This document shows positions 25,808 through 33,880 of a stretch of DNA of 37,468 nucleotides, piece after piece. This stretch comes from Comamonas sp. lk (GTDB taxonomy: Bacteria; Pseudomonadota; Gammaproteobacteria; Burkholderiales; Burkholderiaceae_C), in contig CAMAQV010000027.1 of assembly GCA_945860595.1 (NCBI GenBank), positions 1-37,468 of the forward strand. Reading direction: 5' to 3'. The notes under the pieces are model-generated. The model did no database searches, had not been told where the DNA came from, and worked only from the letters and a program-made list of their open reading frames with translations. Both the position numbers and the translations under genes were made by a program. How positions within the stretch are numbered: position 1 is the first letter of the stretch; every line of letters starts with the position of its first letter.

Positions 25808-26497
25808 ATGCCAATTCCCCCGTTTGATCCCCGTCAGGTTCCGGTCGATGCCATCGACGCGCATTTGCCCGTGGTGGAGTCGACGGAACTACAGGCCGAT
25901 GCGCTGATCCGTCGATTTGCCCGCCAATTGAGCTGGCAGGCCGAGTTGCCCGGCGACCTCAGCGCAGCCTCCAGCAAGGTGTTGCGACAGGCGGCGGTGC
26001 TGGTGCCGATCGTGGTCGGGGCCAACCCGGCTATTTTGCTGACCCAGCGCACGACTCATATGAGTAGCCATGCAGGCCAAATTGCTTTTCCGGGTGGGCG
26101 CATCGATCCGCAAGACCGCGATGCGGCCGATGCCGCCCAGCGCGAAGCGTGGGAGGAGGTGGGGCTGGAGCGCCGCTTTATCACCGTGCTGGGCAGTTTG
26201 CCGGTGTACGCTACAGGGAGTGGGTATAGCGTGACGCCGGTGGTTGCGCTTGTTCAAGGCGGTTTTTCTTTGCGCCCCAACAGCCAGGAAGTGGCTGAGG
26301 TCTTTGAGGTCCCACTGTCCCATTTCACGAACCCCGCCAACCACCGCTGGCACACCATGGACTGGGAGCAAACCCGTCGTCACTGGCTGTCCATGCCCTA
26401 TCTGGAGTCGCGACCCGAATCGGCGCCGGTAGAGCGTTTTGTCTGGGGCGTCACTGCGGGCATATTGCGTAACTTTTACCGCTTTCTGTTGACCTAG
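25808..26497 (+). CDS. nudL: CoA pyrophosphatase-type Nudix hydrolase
   Basis: A 229-residue Nudix enzyme. The Nudix box is complete from GGRIDPQD to AAQREAWEEVGL, and it is preceded by the CoA-pyrophosphatase (UPF0035) signature LLTQRTTHMSSHAGQIAFPGG, which separates this group from general dNTP or ADP-ribose hydrolases. The group cleaves CoA and its oxidised forms to 3',5'-ADP and phosphopantetheine. AAGGA lies just before ATG 25808, unusually close (3 bases). It follows the rplS terminator and precedes the CbiB-like gene by 54 bases. Confidence 0.93.
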   Translation: MPIPPFDPRQVPVDAIDAHLPVVESTELQADALIRRFARQLSWQAELPGDLSAASSKVLRQAAVLVPIVVGANPAILLTQRTTHMSSHAGQIAFPGGRIDPQDRDAADAAQREAWEEVGLERRFITVLGSLPVYATGSGYSVTPVVALVQGGFSLRPNSQEVAEVFEVPLSHFTNPANHRWHTMDWEQTRRHWLSMPYLESRPESAPVERFVWGVTAGILRNFYRFLLT

Positions 26498-26551
26498 AGC
26501 CGCTCACCGGCAGCGGTGTGGTTGGCGGCGCCCGCCCGCTATCATGCGTTC

Positions 26552-27529
26552 ATGGGCTTTTTGTCTCTCTTGTTTGCGCTGATCATTGAACAGGTTCGCC
26601 CCTTTACGGGTGGCGTGCGCCTGCGTACGTGGGGTGGCAGCTGGATCGATTGGGTTTTGGAGAATTTTGATGCCGGTGCCGCCAGGCAGGGAATTGTTTG
26701 TTGGTCTATCGCTGCCTTGTTGCCTGCGGGCGTGGTGATCGCAATCCACTGGGCCCTGGCTTTGTGGGTGGGCTGGTTCAGTGCTTTTATCTGGAATGTG
26801 GCGGTGCTGTACGCAACGCTGGGTTTTCGGCAGTTCAGCCATTACTTCACCGAAATTCGCAGCGCGCTGGAGTCCGGCGATGAGGAAACGGCCAGGCGTC
26901 TGTTGCAGAACTGGACCGGGCAACTCCCTGGTGAACCCGGCCGCGCCGAGATGATCCGCCGTCTGGTGGTGCAGTCGGTGGTGGGCGCGCATCGCCATGT
27001 TTTCGGTGTCTTCACCTGGTATTCGCTGGGTTCTTTGCTGGGGATGGGGCCTGCGGGCGCGGTGGTCTACCGGATCGGGGCCTATATGCAAGCGCGTACC
27101 GGTCTGACCACCGATGCGGGTTCGCACGCCAGCGCCGCAGCGCGTGGTTTTGCCCGCCAGATGTGGTGGTTTTTGGACTGGCTGCCGGTGCGGATTACGG
27201 CCATGGGTTTTGCGTTTGTGGGCAGCTTTGAAGAGTCTATTGACCTGTGGCGGCGCTGGGAAATTCTGCGGCCCGGCGATAACGACGCACTGCTCATCGC
27301 GGCGACGGCGGGTGCTATTGGTATCCAGCTCGAAGAACCTGCGGGTGTGGTGATGGCCGCCCCGCTGGCGGGGTTGGACGAGCAAGCTCCGTCTTCGGAT
27401 GCCGGTAGCCATTGGCAAAAGCCCCCCCAGATCGGGCACCTGGCGGCCGTGGTCGGTTTGGTCTGGCGTACGGTGGTGATGTGGCTGGTCTTGCTGGCGC
27501 TCATGACTTTGGCGCGTCTGCTGGGCTAG
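26552..27529 (+). CDS. CobD/CbiB-like inner-membrane protein
   Basis: A 325-residue multi-pass membrane protein with hydrophobic segments at about residues 2-14, 48-66, 67-85, 157-175 and near the C-terminus (about 300-322). MGFLSLLFALIIEQVRP and the late GDNDALLIAATAGAIGIQLEEPAG resemble the CbiB/CobD (adenosylcobinamide-phosphate synthase) family, the second region matching the CbiB segment that ends the protein. No other cobalamin gene is near, so it may be an AmpE/CbiB-superfamily homologue with another role. The start at 26552 has no Shine-Dalgarno but a TATCAT hexamer exactly six bases upstream. It is converged upon by rsgA. Confidence 0.75.
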   Translation: MGFLSLLFALIIEQVRPFTGGVRLRTWGGSWIDWVLENFDAGAARQGIVCWSIAALLPAGVVIAIHWALALWVGWFSAFIWNVAVLYATLGFRQFSHYFTEIRSALESGDEETARRLLQNWTGQLPGEPGRAEMIRRLVVQSVVGAHRHVFGVFTWYSLGSLLGMGPAGAVVYRIGAYMQARTGLTTDAGSHASAAARGFARQMWWFLDWLPVRITAMGFAFVGSFEESIDLWRRWEILRPGDNDALLIAATAGAIGIQLEEPAGVVMAAPLAGLDEQAPSSDAGSHWQKPPQIGHLAAVVGLVWRTVVMWLVLLALMTLARLLG

Positions 27530-27556
27530 GCTGTATTGCTGACCTATCGGCACTGT

Positions 27557-28528
27557 TTAGTAGCGCTGCTGTGACAGCTCTGCGAAGAGTTCCCGGTAAA
27601 TCCGGTAACGGCTGTGGCTGATGGCGCCTTCGGTATGCGCATCGCCTTGCGTGGCCACCCGTGCCATGACACCGCAGCCGGGCTCATGCAAATGGCTGCA
27701 GTTGTAGAACTTGCACTGGTCTACCCAGGCGCATAGATCGGGCATCAAACTGGCCAGACGCATGGGGTCGATGTGCTGCAGACCGAACTCCTGGAAGCCC
27801 GGTGAGTCGATCAGCGCGGTGCTGCGCGCTGCATCTGTCCAATAGTGGGTGGTACTGGTGGTCGTATGTTTGCCGGAGTTCAGCGCGCTGGAAATTTCCT
27901 GGGTCAGCGCCTGTGCGCCCGGCACCAGTCGGTTGATCAGCGTGCTTTTGCCCGCGCCGGATGGTCCGAGCACCAGGCTAGTTGTATGCGCCAGCGCCTC
28001 CAGCAGGGCTGGCCAGCCGTCCGGCGGACTGTCAGGCGGCACCGCAGTCGGACTGGGTTTAGCGCGTAATGCGGTCCCCAGCACGGTGTAGCCCATAGCC
28101 CGGTACGGTGCCAGGCGCTCCCAGGCGCGGCTGAAGTGGGGCTGTAGGTCGCTCTTGTTTAGGACGACGAGTACTGCGATGTCTTGCGCGGCTGCGGCAA
28201 TCAGGGCACGGGTGAGCTGGCTCTCTGAGAATTCGGGTTCGGCGGCGATCAGGATGAGCACCAGGCCCAGGTTGGCAGCAAAAGACTTGGTGCGTACCTC
28301 ATCCTGGCGGTAGAGCAGGTTACTCCGCTCCAGCACCTGCTCAATCGTGCCCTCATCCCCTGAGGGCATCCACAGCACCCGGTCGCCGACCACCGTCTGG
28401 CTCTTCTTGCCCCGCGCATGGCACATCCAGCGCTCGCCCTGCGGGGTTTCGACCCAGACATGGCGGCCGTGGCTCGCGACGACCAATCCCTCGCGCAGTG
28501 CGGCAGCGGACGCGCGTGCGGTGGCCAA
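27557..28528 (-). CDS. rsgA: Small-subunit biogenesis GTPase RsgA (YjeQ)
   Basis: A 323-residue circularly permuted GTPase that checks late 30S maturation. An N-terminal OB-fold (about residues 10-75) is followed by G4 VVLNKSDLQ, then G1 GPSGAGKSTLINRL, G2 region HTTTSTTHYW and G3 DSPGFQEFGL, the permuted order typical of the family. The zinc domain CKFYNCSHLHEPGCG closes the C-terminus. No ATG fits the normal N-terminus; the likely start is TTG 28528, only 5 bases after the stop of the pterin dehydratase gene, so re-initiation or coupling is probable. The order M48-phhB-rsgA is a compact unit. Confidence 0.95.
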   Translation of the reverse strand: MATARASAAALREGLVVASHGRHVWVETPQGERWMCHARGKKSQTVVGDRVLWMPSGDEGTIEQVLERSNLLYRQDEVRTKSFAANLGLVLILIAAEPEFSESQLTRALIAAAAQDIAVLVVLNKSDLQPHFSRAWERLAPYRAMGYTVLGTALRAKPSPTAVPPDSPPDGWPALLEALAHTTSLVLGPSGAGKSTLINRLVPGAQALTQEISSALNSGKHTTTSTTHYWTDAARSTALIDSPGFQEFGLQHIDPMRLASLMPDLCAWVDQCKFYNCSHLHEPGCGVMARVATQGDAHTEGAISHSRYRIYRELFAELSQQRY

Positions 28529-28533
28529 TCGGC

Positions 28534-28854
28534 TCAGGCCTTGCCGGCGTCGCCGCCGTACAAGCTGTCCACCTGCTGCGCCGCTTCAATGTCGAGGGCC
28601 GTGATGCCCGGCGGTTGGTGGGTGCGCCAACGCACGGTGCAACGCTGGTACTGCAGCAGCAGGTCGGGGTGGTGGTCGATGCGTTCGGACAGGTAGGCCA
28701 CCGCGTTAGCGAAGGCCACGGTGGCCAGGTAGCTGTCGAAAGCAAAAACCCGCTCAATGGCCAGTGTGGGACCATCGCCATGCAGGCGCCATTGCGGCAG
28801 CGCCGCGAGTTGGCTGAGCAATTGCGGTGCGGTAAAGGCGCTGGGGCGGGGCAT
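28534..28854 (-). CDS. phhB: 4a-hydroxytetrahydrobiopterin dehydratase (pterin-4a-carbinolamine dehydratase)
   Basis: A 106-residue PCD/DCoH-fold protein that dehydrates 4a-carbinolamine pterins, recycling cofactor for phenylalanine hydroxylase. RVFAFDSYLATVAFANAVAYL and the active-site IDHHPDLLLQYQRCTVRWRTH carry the conserved HHP and the later His. ATG 28854 was chosen; TTG 28863, one base after the upstream stop, is also possible. No phenylalanine hydroxylase gene (phhA) lies in the window, so either it is elsewhere or this copy has a molybdopterin-related or other role known for PCD-like proteins. It sits between the M48 protease gene and rsgA with gaps of 9 and 5 bases. Confidence 0.92.
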   Translation of the reverse strand: MPRPSAFTAPQLLSQLAALPQWRLHGDGPTLAIERVFAFDSYLATVAFANAVAYLSERIDHHPDLLLQYQRCTVRWRTHQPPGITALDIEAAQQVDSLYGGDAGKA

Positions 28855-28863
28855 GCGCGCCAA

Positions 28864-30144
28864 TCAACTGTAGGTGGCCGACATGCGCGCCAGGCGTTCA
28901 GTGGCTGGCGGATGCGAATAGTAGTAGCGCACAAACAGTGGATCGGGCGTGAGCGTGGCCGCATTGTCCTGGTAGAGCTTGAGCAGCGCCGAGGCCAGGT
29001 CCTGGCCCCGCGTCTGGGCAATGGCATAGGCATCGGCCTGGAATTCGTCGCGCCGCGACACCTGCGCCAACAAGGGACGCAGAACGCCGCCGATCATCGG
29101 CATTAACAGCATGGCCAGGAGCAAGGCCAGTGCGTCGTTCGCCCCATCGAGCACGGGTAGCACACCCAGCCCGGTGTAGAACCAGACCTGCCCGCTCAGC
29201 CAGCCCAGCGCCGCAAATCCAAAGAAGCTCACGCTAAACAACATGATGATCCGTTTGGTGACGTGGCGGTGTTTGAAGTGCCCCAGCTCATGTGCCAGCA
29301 CCGCATCCACCTCGCCCGCGTCCAGCTGCTTGAGCAGGGTGTCATAGAACACCACACGTTTGGCCGCACCAAAGCCGGTGAAATAGGCGTTGGCGTGCGC
29401 GCTGCGTTTGCTGCCGTCCATGACAAACAGGCCCTTGGCGTGGAAGCCGCAGCGCTGCATCAGCGCCGTTACCCGCTGTACCAACTCGGCGTCTTGTAGC
29501 GGCTCAAAGCGGTTAAACCAGGGCGCGATCCAGGTTGGGTAAATCACCATGGCCAGCAGGTTGAAGGCCATCCAGGCCGCCCAGATCCATAGCCACCACA
29601 GCGGCCCCGTCGCACCCATCAACCACAAAAACAAAGTCAGCAAAGGCAAGCCGATGGCCGCGCCGAGTACCAGAGATTTCACCGTGTCTTGCAGCCACAG
29701 GGCGGGGGTCATCTTGTTAAAACCGAAACGCTGCTCCAGTACAAAGGTCATGTAGAGCGAAAACGGCAACTCCAGAAGACCGTTGATCAGCGTGAACGCC
29801 GCCACCAGCGCCACTTGTTGCAGCAAGCCGGTCCCCAGCCATTGCACCAACAGCGCGTTGAGCGTGGACAGGCCTGACAGCAAGGTCCAGCCCAGAGTCA
29901 GCGCCACGCCCCAAGCCAGATCCAACAGGCCGAAGCGGGTTTTGGCAATCGTGTAATCAGCCGCCTTGTGGTGCGCTGCCAGGCTGATGCTGGCGGCAAA
30001 CAAAGGTGGGACCGCTTCGCGGTGGGCGGCTACATGGCGGATCTGGCGCGAAGCCAGCCAGAATTTAAGCCAGGTATGGGCCAATAGCGCCACGCCAAAG
30101 GCGAGCGTAAGGGCGTAAGAGGGGTCGAAAGCGGTATCTTGCAT
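28864..30144 (-). CDS. M48-family zinc metallopeptidase (Ste24-like, CAAX protease type), inner membrane
   Basis: A 426-residue protein from ATG 30144 with about seven membrane segments in the N-terminal two-thirds (the CAAX protease 1 N-terminal region) and the zinc motif HExxH in VLAHELGHFKHRHV, followed by the third ligand region RRDEFQADAYA. It is an M48A/Ste24-like endoprotease of the cytoplasmic membrane; bacterial members process or degrade membrane proteins, with unknown substrates here. An in-frame extension upstream overlaps the orn gene antisense and is rejected as the start. TAAACT lies eight bases before the ATG. It heads M48-phhB-rsgA and is divergent from orn with only 36 bases between. 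Confidence 0.93.
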   Translation of the reverse strand: MQDTAFDPSYALTLAFGVALLAHTWLKFWLASRQIRHVAAHREAVPPLFAASISLAAHHKAADYTIAKTRFGLLDLAWGVALTLGWTLLSGLSTLNALLVQWLGTGLLQQVALVAAFTLINGLLELPFSLYMTFVLEQRFGFNKMTPALWLQDTVKSLVLGAAIGLPLLTLFLWLMGATGPLWWLWIWAAWMAFNLLAMVIYPTWIAPWFNRFEPLQDAELVQRVTALMQRCGFHAKGLFVMDGSKRSAHANAYFTGFGAAKRVVFYDTLLKQLDAGEVDAVLAHELGHFKHRHVTKRIIMLFSVSFFGFAALGWLSGQVWFYTGLGVLPVLDGANDALALLLAMLLMPMIGGVLRPLLAQVSRRDEFQADAYAIAQTRGQDLASALLKLYQDNAATLTPDPLFVRYYYSHPPATERLARMSATYS

Positions 30145-30180
30145 GGGGGCAGAGTTTAGGTGATAGGCGACAATTCCCCT

Positions 30181-30786
30181 ATGAACACCGCGTATCCCAA
30201 CACCGCTGCCAGCGTACTGGCCAAATCCGAGAACAACCTGGTCTGGCTCGATTGCGAAATGACTGGCCTCAATCCCAAAGAAGACCGGCTTTTGGAGATC
30301 GCCGTGGTCGTCACGGATGCGCATGTGCAGACCCGCGTGGAGGGCCCGGTTTTTGCAATCCACCAAAGCCAGGCGCAGCTCGACAAGATGGATGCATGGA
30401 ACCAGGGTACGCATGGCAAAAGTGGTTTGATTGACCGGGTGCGCGCCAGCACCGTGACCGAGGCGCAGGCGCAAGCAGCTCTGCTGGACTTTTTAGCGGC
30501 CTATATCGCCAAAGGCGAATCGCCGATGTGCGGCAACACCATTGGCCAGGACCGGCGTTTTCTGGTGGAGTACATGCCTGGACTCGAGGCCTTTTTTCAT
30601 TACCGCAACCTCGACGTCAGTACCCTCAAAGAGTTGTCTAAACGCTGGCGTCCAGAGGTGTACGCATCCTTCAAAAAGCAGCAAAGCCATACCGCCCTGG
30701 CGGACGTGCATGAATCGATTGACGAGTTGCTGCATTACCGCCAACATTTTTTGCGACTCGACGCCACCGGGTTGCCTGCCGCCTGA
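30181..30786 (+). CDS. orn: Oligoribonuclease
   Basis: A 201-residue DEDDh 3'-5' exonuclease that finishes RNA decay by hydrolysing dinucleotides, including pGpG from c-di-GMP turnover. The acidic residues are in [10 protein letters not shown] (ExoI), [12 protein letters not shown] (ExoII) and [11 protein letters not shown] (ExoIII with the Asp and the H of DEDDh). ATG 30181 is the family start; GTG 30160 is longer. There is no Shine-Dalgarno, but GACAAT ends exactly six bases upstream, so a leaderless transcript is possible. Divergent from the M48 gene. Confidence 0.97.
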   Translation: MNTAYPNTAASVLAKSENNLVWLDCEMTGLNPKEDRLLEIAVVVTDAHVQTRVEGPVFAIHQSQAQLDKMDAWNQGTHGKSGLIDRVRASTVTEAQAQAALLDFLAAYIAKGESPMCGNTIGQDRRFLVEYMPGLEAFFHYRNLDVSTLKELSKRWRPEVYASFKKQQSHTALADVHESIDELLHYRQHFLRLDATGLPAA

Positions 30787-30805
30787 CACTTAAGTAGAAA
30801 CCCGT

Positions 30806-30961
30806 ATGTGTGGCATACTTGTTGACTTCGCTACCGGCGGCCTGCATGGGCTGGAAGCGAGCTGTTGCATCTCCCCTCATACACCGGGCCCCGCAAAGTG
30901 GGCTCATCCCGCGCCGGAAGTTCTTGAACTGAAACCCCGGCAGGTTCCGTTTGATGGTTGA
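30806..30961 (+). CDS. Possible 51-residue ORF in the orn-DEAD-box gap (doubtful)
   Basis: An open frame from ATG 30806 to TGA 30961, beginning MCGILVDFATGG and ending PRQVPFDG. It fills most of the 238-base gap between orn and the helicase gene. There is no clear ribosome binding site and I recognise no family. Its Cys, Pro and His content differs from nearby proteins. The MCGI start resembles class II amidotransferases by chance only. It may be a leader peptide, a small protein or simply an open stretch in a long 5' leader. Confidence 0.2.
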   Translation: MCGILVDFATGGLHGLEASCCISPHTPGPAKWAHPAPEVLELKPRQVPFDG

Positions 30962-31024
30962 TGTCCTTTAACCATTGACGGAACGCCCAGGCAGCGCCTG
31001 GCGTTCGCGTGTGAGTATGAAAAC

Positions 31025-32968
31025 ATGACTGAATCTTTTGGCTCAGGCAGCGAGCAATTTGCTGCCGAAGAATTTTCCCCATCTGCCATAACCATTGCGG
31101 ACGCTGACCATGCGGCTGCGGGCCTCATGGACCCAGTGGCTTCGGATCTGGCCACGGCTGATACCCCGCAAGACCAGGCTGCGCCCCCGCCCAACGGTTT
31201 TGCCCTGATGGGTTTGGCTCCCGAACTGGTGGCCGCGACTACCGATTTGGGCTACACCGAACCCACCGTAGTCCAGTACAAGGTCATCCCCCTGGCTTTG
31301 CCCAAACTGCCCGGTGCAAAAGTCAGCAATTTCATCGATCTGATGGTCTCCAGCCAGACCGGCAGCGGCAAGACCGCCGCGTTCTTGTTGCCCGTTTTGC
31401 ACACGCTGCTGACCCAGCGTGCTGATGCCGAAGCGGCCGAGAAGGCCGAGTACGAGCAGGCAGTTGCAGATGCGCTGGCGAACGGCGAAGCGCCCCCCAA
31501 ACGTGCCAAGCGCAAAGACCCGACCAATCCGCGCAACTTCAAAGCTGCGACCCCTGGTGCGCTGGTGCTATGCCCCACACGCGAGCTGGCCCAACAGGTG
31601 GCGCACGACGCCATCGATCTGGTTCAGCATTGCCGCGGCCTGCGCATTGCCAATGTGGTGGGCGGTATGCCGTACCAGCTGCAAATTGCCAAGCTGCAAA
31701 ACGCCGATCTGGTGGTCGCGACCCCCGGACGCTTGCTGGACTTGCAGCGCTCGATGCAAATCAAACTCGACGAAGTGCAGTTTCTGGTGGTCGATGAGGC
31801 CGATCGCATGCTCGACCTGGGTTTCTCGGACGACCTGGCCGAAGTCAACCAGCTCACCATAGGCCGCAAGCAAACCATGATGTTCAGCGCCACCTTTGCG
31901 CCGCGCATCCAGCAACTCGCCGCACGTGTGATGCGCGAACCACAGCGCATCACCATCGACAGCCCGCAGGAAAAGCACGCCAACATCAAGCAGGTTCTGT
32001 TCTGGGCTGACCACGCCAGCCATAAGCGCAAGCTGCTGGACCACTGGTTGCGTGACGCCAGCATCAACCAGGCCATTGTGTTTGCCAGCACCCAGATCGA
32101 GTGCGACGGCCTGGCCAATGATTTGCAGCAGGATGGTTTTTCGGCGGTGGCCTTGCACGGTGCGCTGAGCCAGGCGGTGCGTAACCGCCGCCTCATGGCT
32201 TTGCGCCAGGGTCAGGTGCAAATTCTGGTGGCCACCGATGTCGCTGCGCGCGGTATCGACGTACCCACGATTACCCACGTATTCAATTTCGGCCTGCCCA
32301 TGAAGGCAGAGGACTACACGCACCGCATCGGCCGCACGGGCCGCGCTGGACGTGATGGGCTGGCGATTACCTTTGCCGAGTTCCGTGACCGCCGCAAGAT
32401 TTTTGATATCGAGGCCTACAGCCGCCAGCCGATCAAGGCAGAGACCATTCCTGGTTTGGAGCCGCAGCAGCGCATGCCCGAATCGCGCCCCAGCTTTGCC
32501 GGTCGTGGCGGCCGCGACAGTTCTGGCCCGGCCCGTGGCTTTGGCGGCCCCCGCAAACCCGCAGGCGGCCCGCGCGACTTCAATGGCCGCAGTGAAGGTC
32601 CGTCTTACGCCCGCAAGGGTGGCTTCAATGACCGTTTTGCCGGCGATGTGCGCGATAGCCGCGACAACCGTGACCCCCGCTTTGCCCAAGACGATGCGCC
32701 GCGCGCCCCGCGTGCGGATTTTCGCCCCGCAGCTCCTCGCCCGGATGTCCGTCCGGATTCACGTCCCGAGTTCCGGCCTGATACCCGCCCTACCGGCCCA
32801 CGCGCCGACGTGCGTCCCGCATTTGCAGACCGCAAACCCGGCGCAGCACGTCCCACGCTGGGCAAGCCGACCTTCGGCAAACCTGGCGGCTTTCCCAAGC
32901 CGGCCGGTGCCGGTGGCAAGGTGTTTGTACCGCGGGACGCGAAAAAGCGTTTCGCGCCTGACGCCTAA
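31025..32968 (+). CDS. DEAD-box ATP-dependent RNA helicase (RhlE-like)
   Basis: A 647-residue helicase. An acidic N-terminal extension of about 56 residues precedes the Q motif (Q84 within TEPTVVQYKVIPL). Motif I is SSQTGSGKTAAF at 109-120, Ia PTRELAQQV at about 184, Ib VVATPGRLLDL, II VDEADRMLDLGF (about 256), III SAT (about 288), V ATDVAARGIDV and VI HRIGRTGRAGR. Between motifs I and Ia lies an extra charged segment (about 131-176). From about residue 477 the tail is disordered, first Gly/Arg-rich, then Asp/Arg/Pro repeats. These helicases remodel rRNA and structured mRNA, often in the cold. The 238-base upstream gap could be a regulatory leader. Confidence 0.95.
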   Translation: MTESFGSGSEQFAAEEFSPSAITIADADHAAAGLMDPVASDLATADTPQDQAAPPPNGFALMGLAPELVAATTDLGYTEPTVVQYKVIPLALPKLPGAKVSNFIDLMVSSQTGSGKTAAFLLPVLHTLLTQRADAEAAEKAEYEQAVADALANGEAPPKRAKRKDPTNPRNFKAATPGALVLCPTRELAQQVAHDAIDLVQHCRGLRIANVVGGMPYQLQIAKLQNADLVVATPGRLLDLQRSMQIKLDEVQFLVVDEADRMLDLGFSDDLAEVNQLTIGRKQTMMFSATFAPRIQQLAARVMREPQRITIDSPQEKHANIKQVLFWADHASHKRKLLDHWLRDASINQAIVFASTQIECDGLANDLQQDGFSAVALHGALSQAVRNRRLMALRQGQVQILVATDVAARGIDVPTITHVFNFGLPMKAEDYTHRIGRTGRAGRDGLAITFAEFRDRRKIFDIEAYSRQPIKAETIPGLEPQQRMPESRPSFAGRGGRDSSGPARGFGGPRKPAGGPRDFNGRSEGPSYARKGGFNDRFAGDVRDSRDNRDPRFAQDDAPRAPRADFRPAAPRPDVRPDSRPEFRPDTRPTGPRADVRPAFADRKPGAARPTLGKPTFGKPGGFPKPAGAGGKVFVPRDAKKRFAPDA

Positions 32969-32977
32969 ACGATGCAA

Positions 32978-32994
32978 CGGGCGCTGAGCGCCCG
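32978..32994. terminator. Hairpin between convergent DEAD-box and dehydrogenase genes
   Basis: CGGGCGC (32978-32984), TGA loop, GCGCCCG (32988-32994): perfect 7-bp arms between the two stop codons (32966-32968 and 32999-33001). There is no T-run on either strand. It is the third such structure at a convergent junction in the window. Confidence 0.5.
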
Positions 32995-32998
32995 GCTG

Positions 32999-33868
32999 TC
33001 ACGCCATGCCGTTGCGGCGGGCGAGTTCGGCAAAAAAAGCGGCCTGATCCATCCCGGACAGGCCGTTTTCGCTGGCGCTGGCGTACAGCGATTCCAGCAG
33101 CCCGGTAATCGGCGCATCAAACCCCAGCTCCTGCGCAGTTGCCATCGCGTTGCGCATGTCTTTGAGTTGTACCGAGATCCGGCCGCGCGGCGCAAAGTCG
33201 CGCTCGATCATGCGTTGTCCGTGGACCTGCAGGATCCGGCTGTCGGCAAAGCCGCCGGTAATGGCATCCTTTACCTTGGCCATGTCCGCGCCGCCCTTGG
33301 CGCAGAGCAGCAGCGCTTCGGCGACCACGCCAATCGTCACACCCACAATCATCTGGTTGGCCAGTTTGGCCAGTTGGCCTGAGCCTGTTGGCCCCACCAG
33401 CGTCGGTCGCCCGAAGTGCGTCAGTACAGCACGGGCGCGCGCAAAGTCCTCGGCGCTGCCCCCGGCCATGATGGCCAGATTGCCCGCCTCTGCGCCCAGC
33501 GTTCCACCGGAGACCGGGGCATCCAAATAGCCCACGCCCAGCGCCGCCAGCCTCTGCCCGTGCGCGCGGGCCTGGGCCGGTTGGATGGAGGACATGTCGA
33601 TGAGCAAGCTGCCGGGCTGGAGCGCCTGCGCCAGCCCGTCCGCAAAGAGAACGGACTCCACGACCTTGCCGTCCTCCAGCATGGTCACGACCACATCCGC
33701 TTGATGCACCGCTTCAGCCAGGGTGTCATGCACCTGCGCTCCCAGCGCCGCCAAGGGTTCGGCCTTGGCGCGGGTGCGGTTCCAAATGTGCGGCTGCAGC
33801 CCGGCTTCGCACAAACGTTTGGCCATGGGCAGGCCCATGAGGCCGATTCCGATAAAAGCAATACGCAT
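32999..33868 (-). CDS. Beta-hydroxyacid dehydrogenase (3-hydroxyisobutyrate dehydrogenase / tartronate semialdehyde reductase family)
   Basis: A 289-residue NAD(P)-dependent oxidoreductase. The N-terminal Rossmann motif IAFIGIGLMGLPMAKRL is followed by the substrate-binding DAPVSGGTLGAEAGNLAIMAGG, and the catalytic Lys lies in GSGQLAKLANQMIVG. This is the signature of the HIBADH/GarR/GlxR family. Sequence alone does not separate 3-hydroxyisobutyrate, tartronate semialdehyde or glyoxylate/succinic semialdehyde substrates. GAGT near the ATG gives a weak ribosome site. It lies 12 bases after guaC on the same strand and so is probably cotranscribed, though no shared pathway is obvious. Confidence 0.92.
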   Translation of the reverse strand: MRIAFIGIGLMGLPMAKRLCEAGLQPHIWNRTRAKAEPLAALGAQVHDTLAEAVHQADVVVTMLEDGKVVESVLFADGLAQALQPGSLLIDMSSIQPAQARAHGQRLAALGVGYLDAPVSGGTLGAEAGNLAIMAGGSAEDFARARAVLTHFGRPTLVGPTGSGQLAKLANQMIVGVTIGVVAEALLLCAKGGADMAKVKDAITGGFADSRILQVHGQRMIERDFAPRGRISVQLKDMRNAMATAQELGFDAPITGLLESLYASASENGLSGMDQAAFFAELARRNGMA

Positions 33869-33880
33869 GATGGACTCCGT

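Noticed and set aside
26504..27553. A 349-codon open frame on the minus strand opposite the CbiB-like gene
   Set aside because: Its product is rich in Arg, His, Pro and Gln without domains, as expected for an antisense shadow in GC-rich DNA; the plus-strand protein has clear membrane helices and family similarity.
30145..30474. N-terminal extension of the M48 peptidase by 110 residues
   Set aside because: It would overlap orn antisense over 294 bases, and the added residues do not look like the family N-terminus, which begins naturally at ATG 30144.
30806..30961. MCGI start as a class II glutamine amidotransferase fragment
   Set aside because: Only the first four residues match; none of the following conserved motifs is present and the frame ends after 51 codons.
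31568..32689. A 373-codon open frame antisense to the DEAD-box helicase gene
   Set aside because: The helicase motifs on the plus strand are complete; the antisense product has no recognisable motif and mirrors the codon pattern of the real gene.
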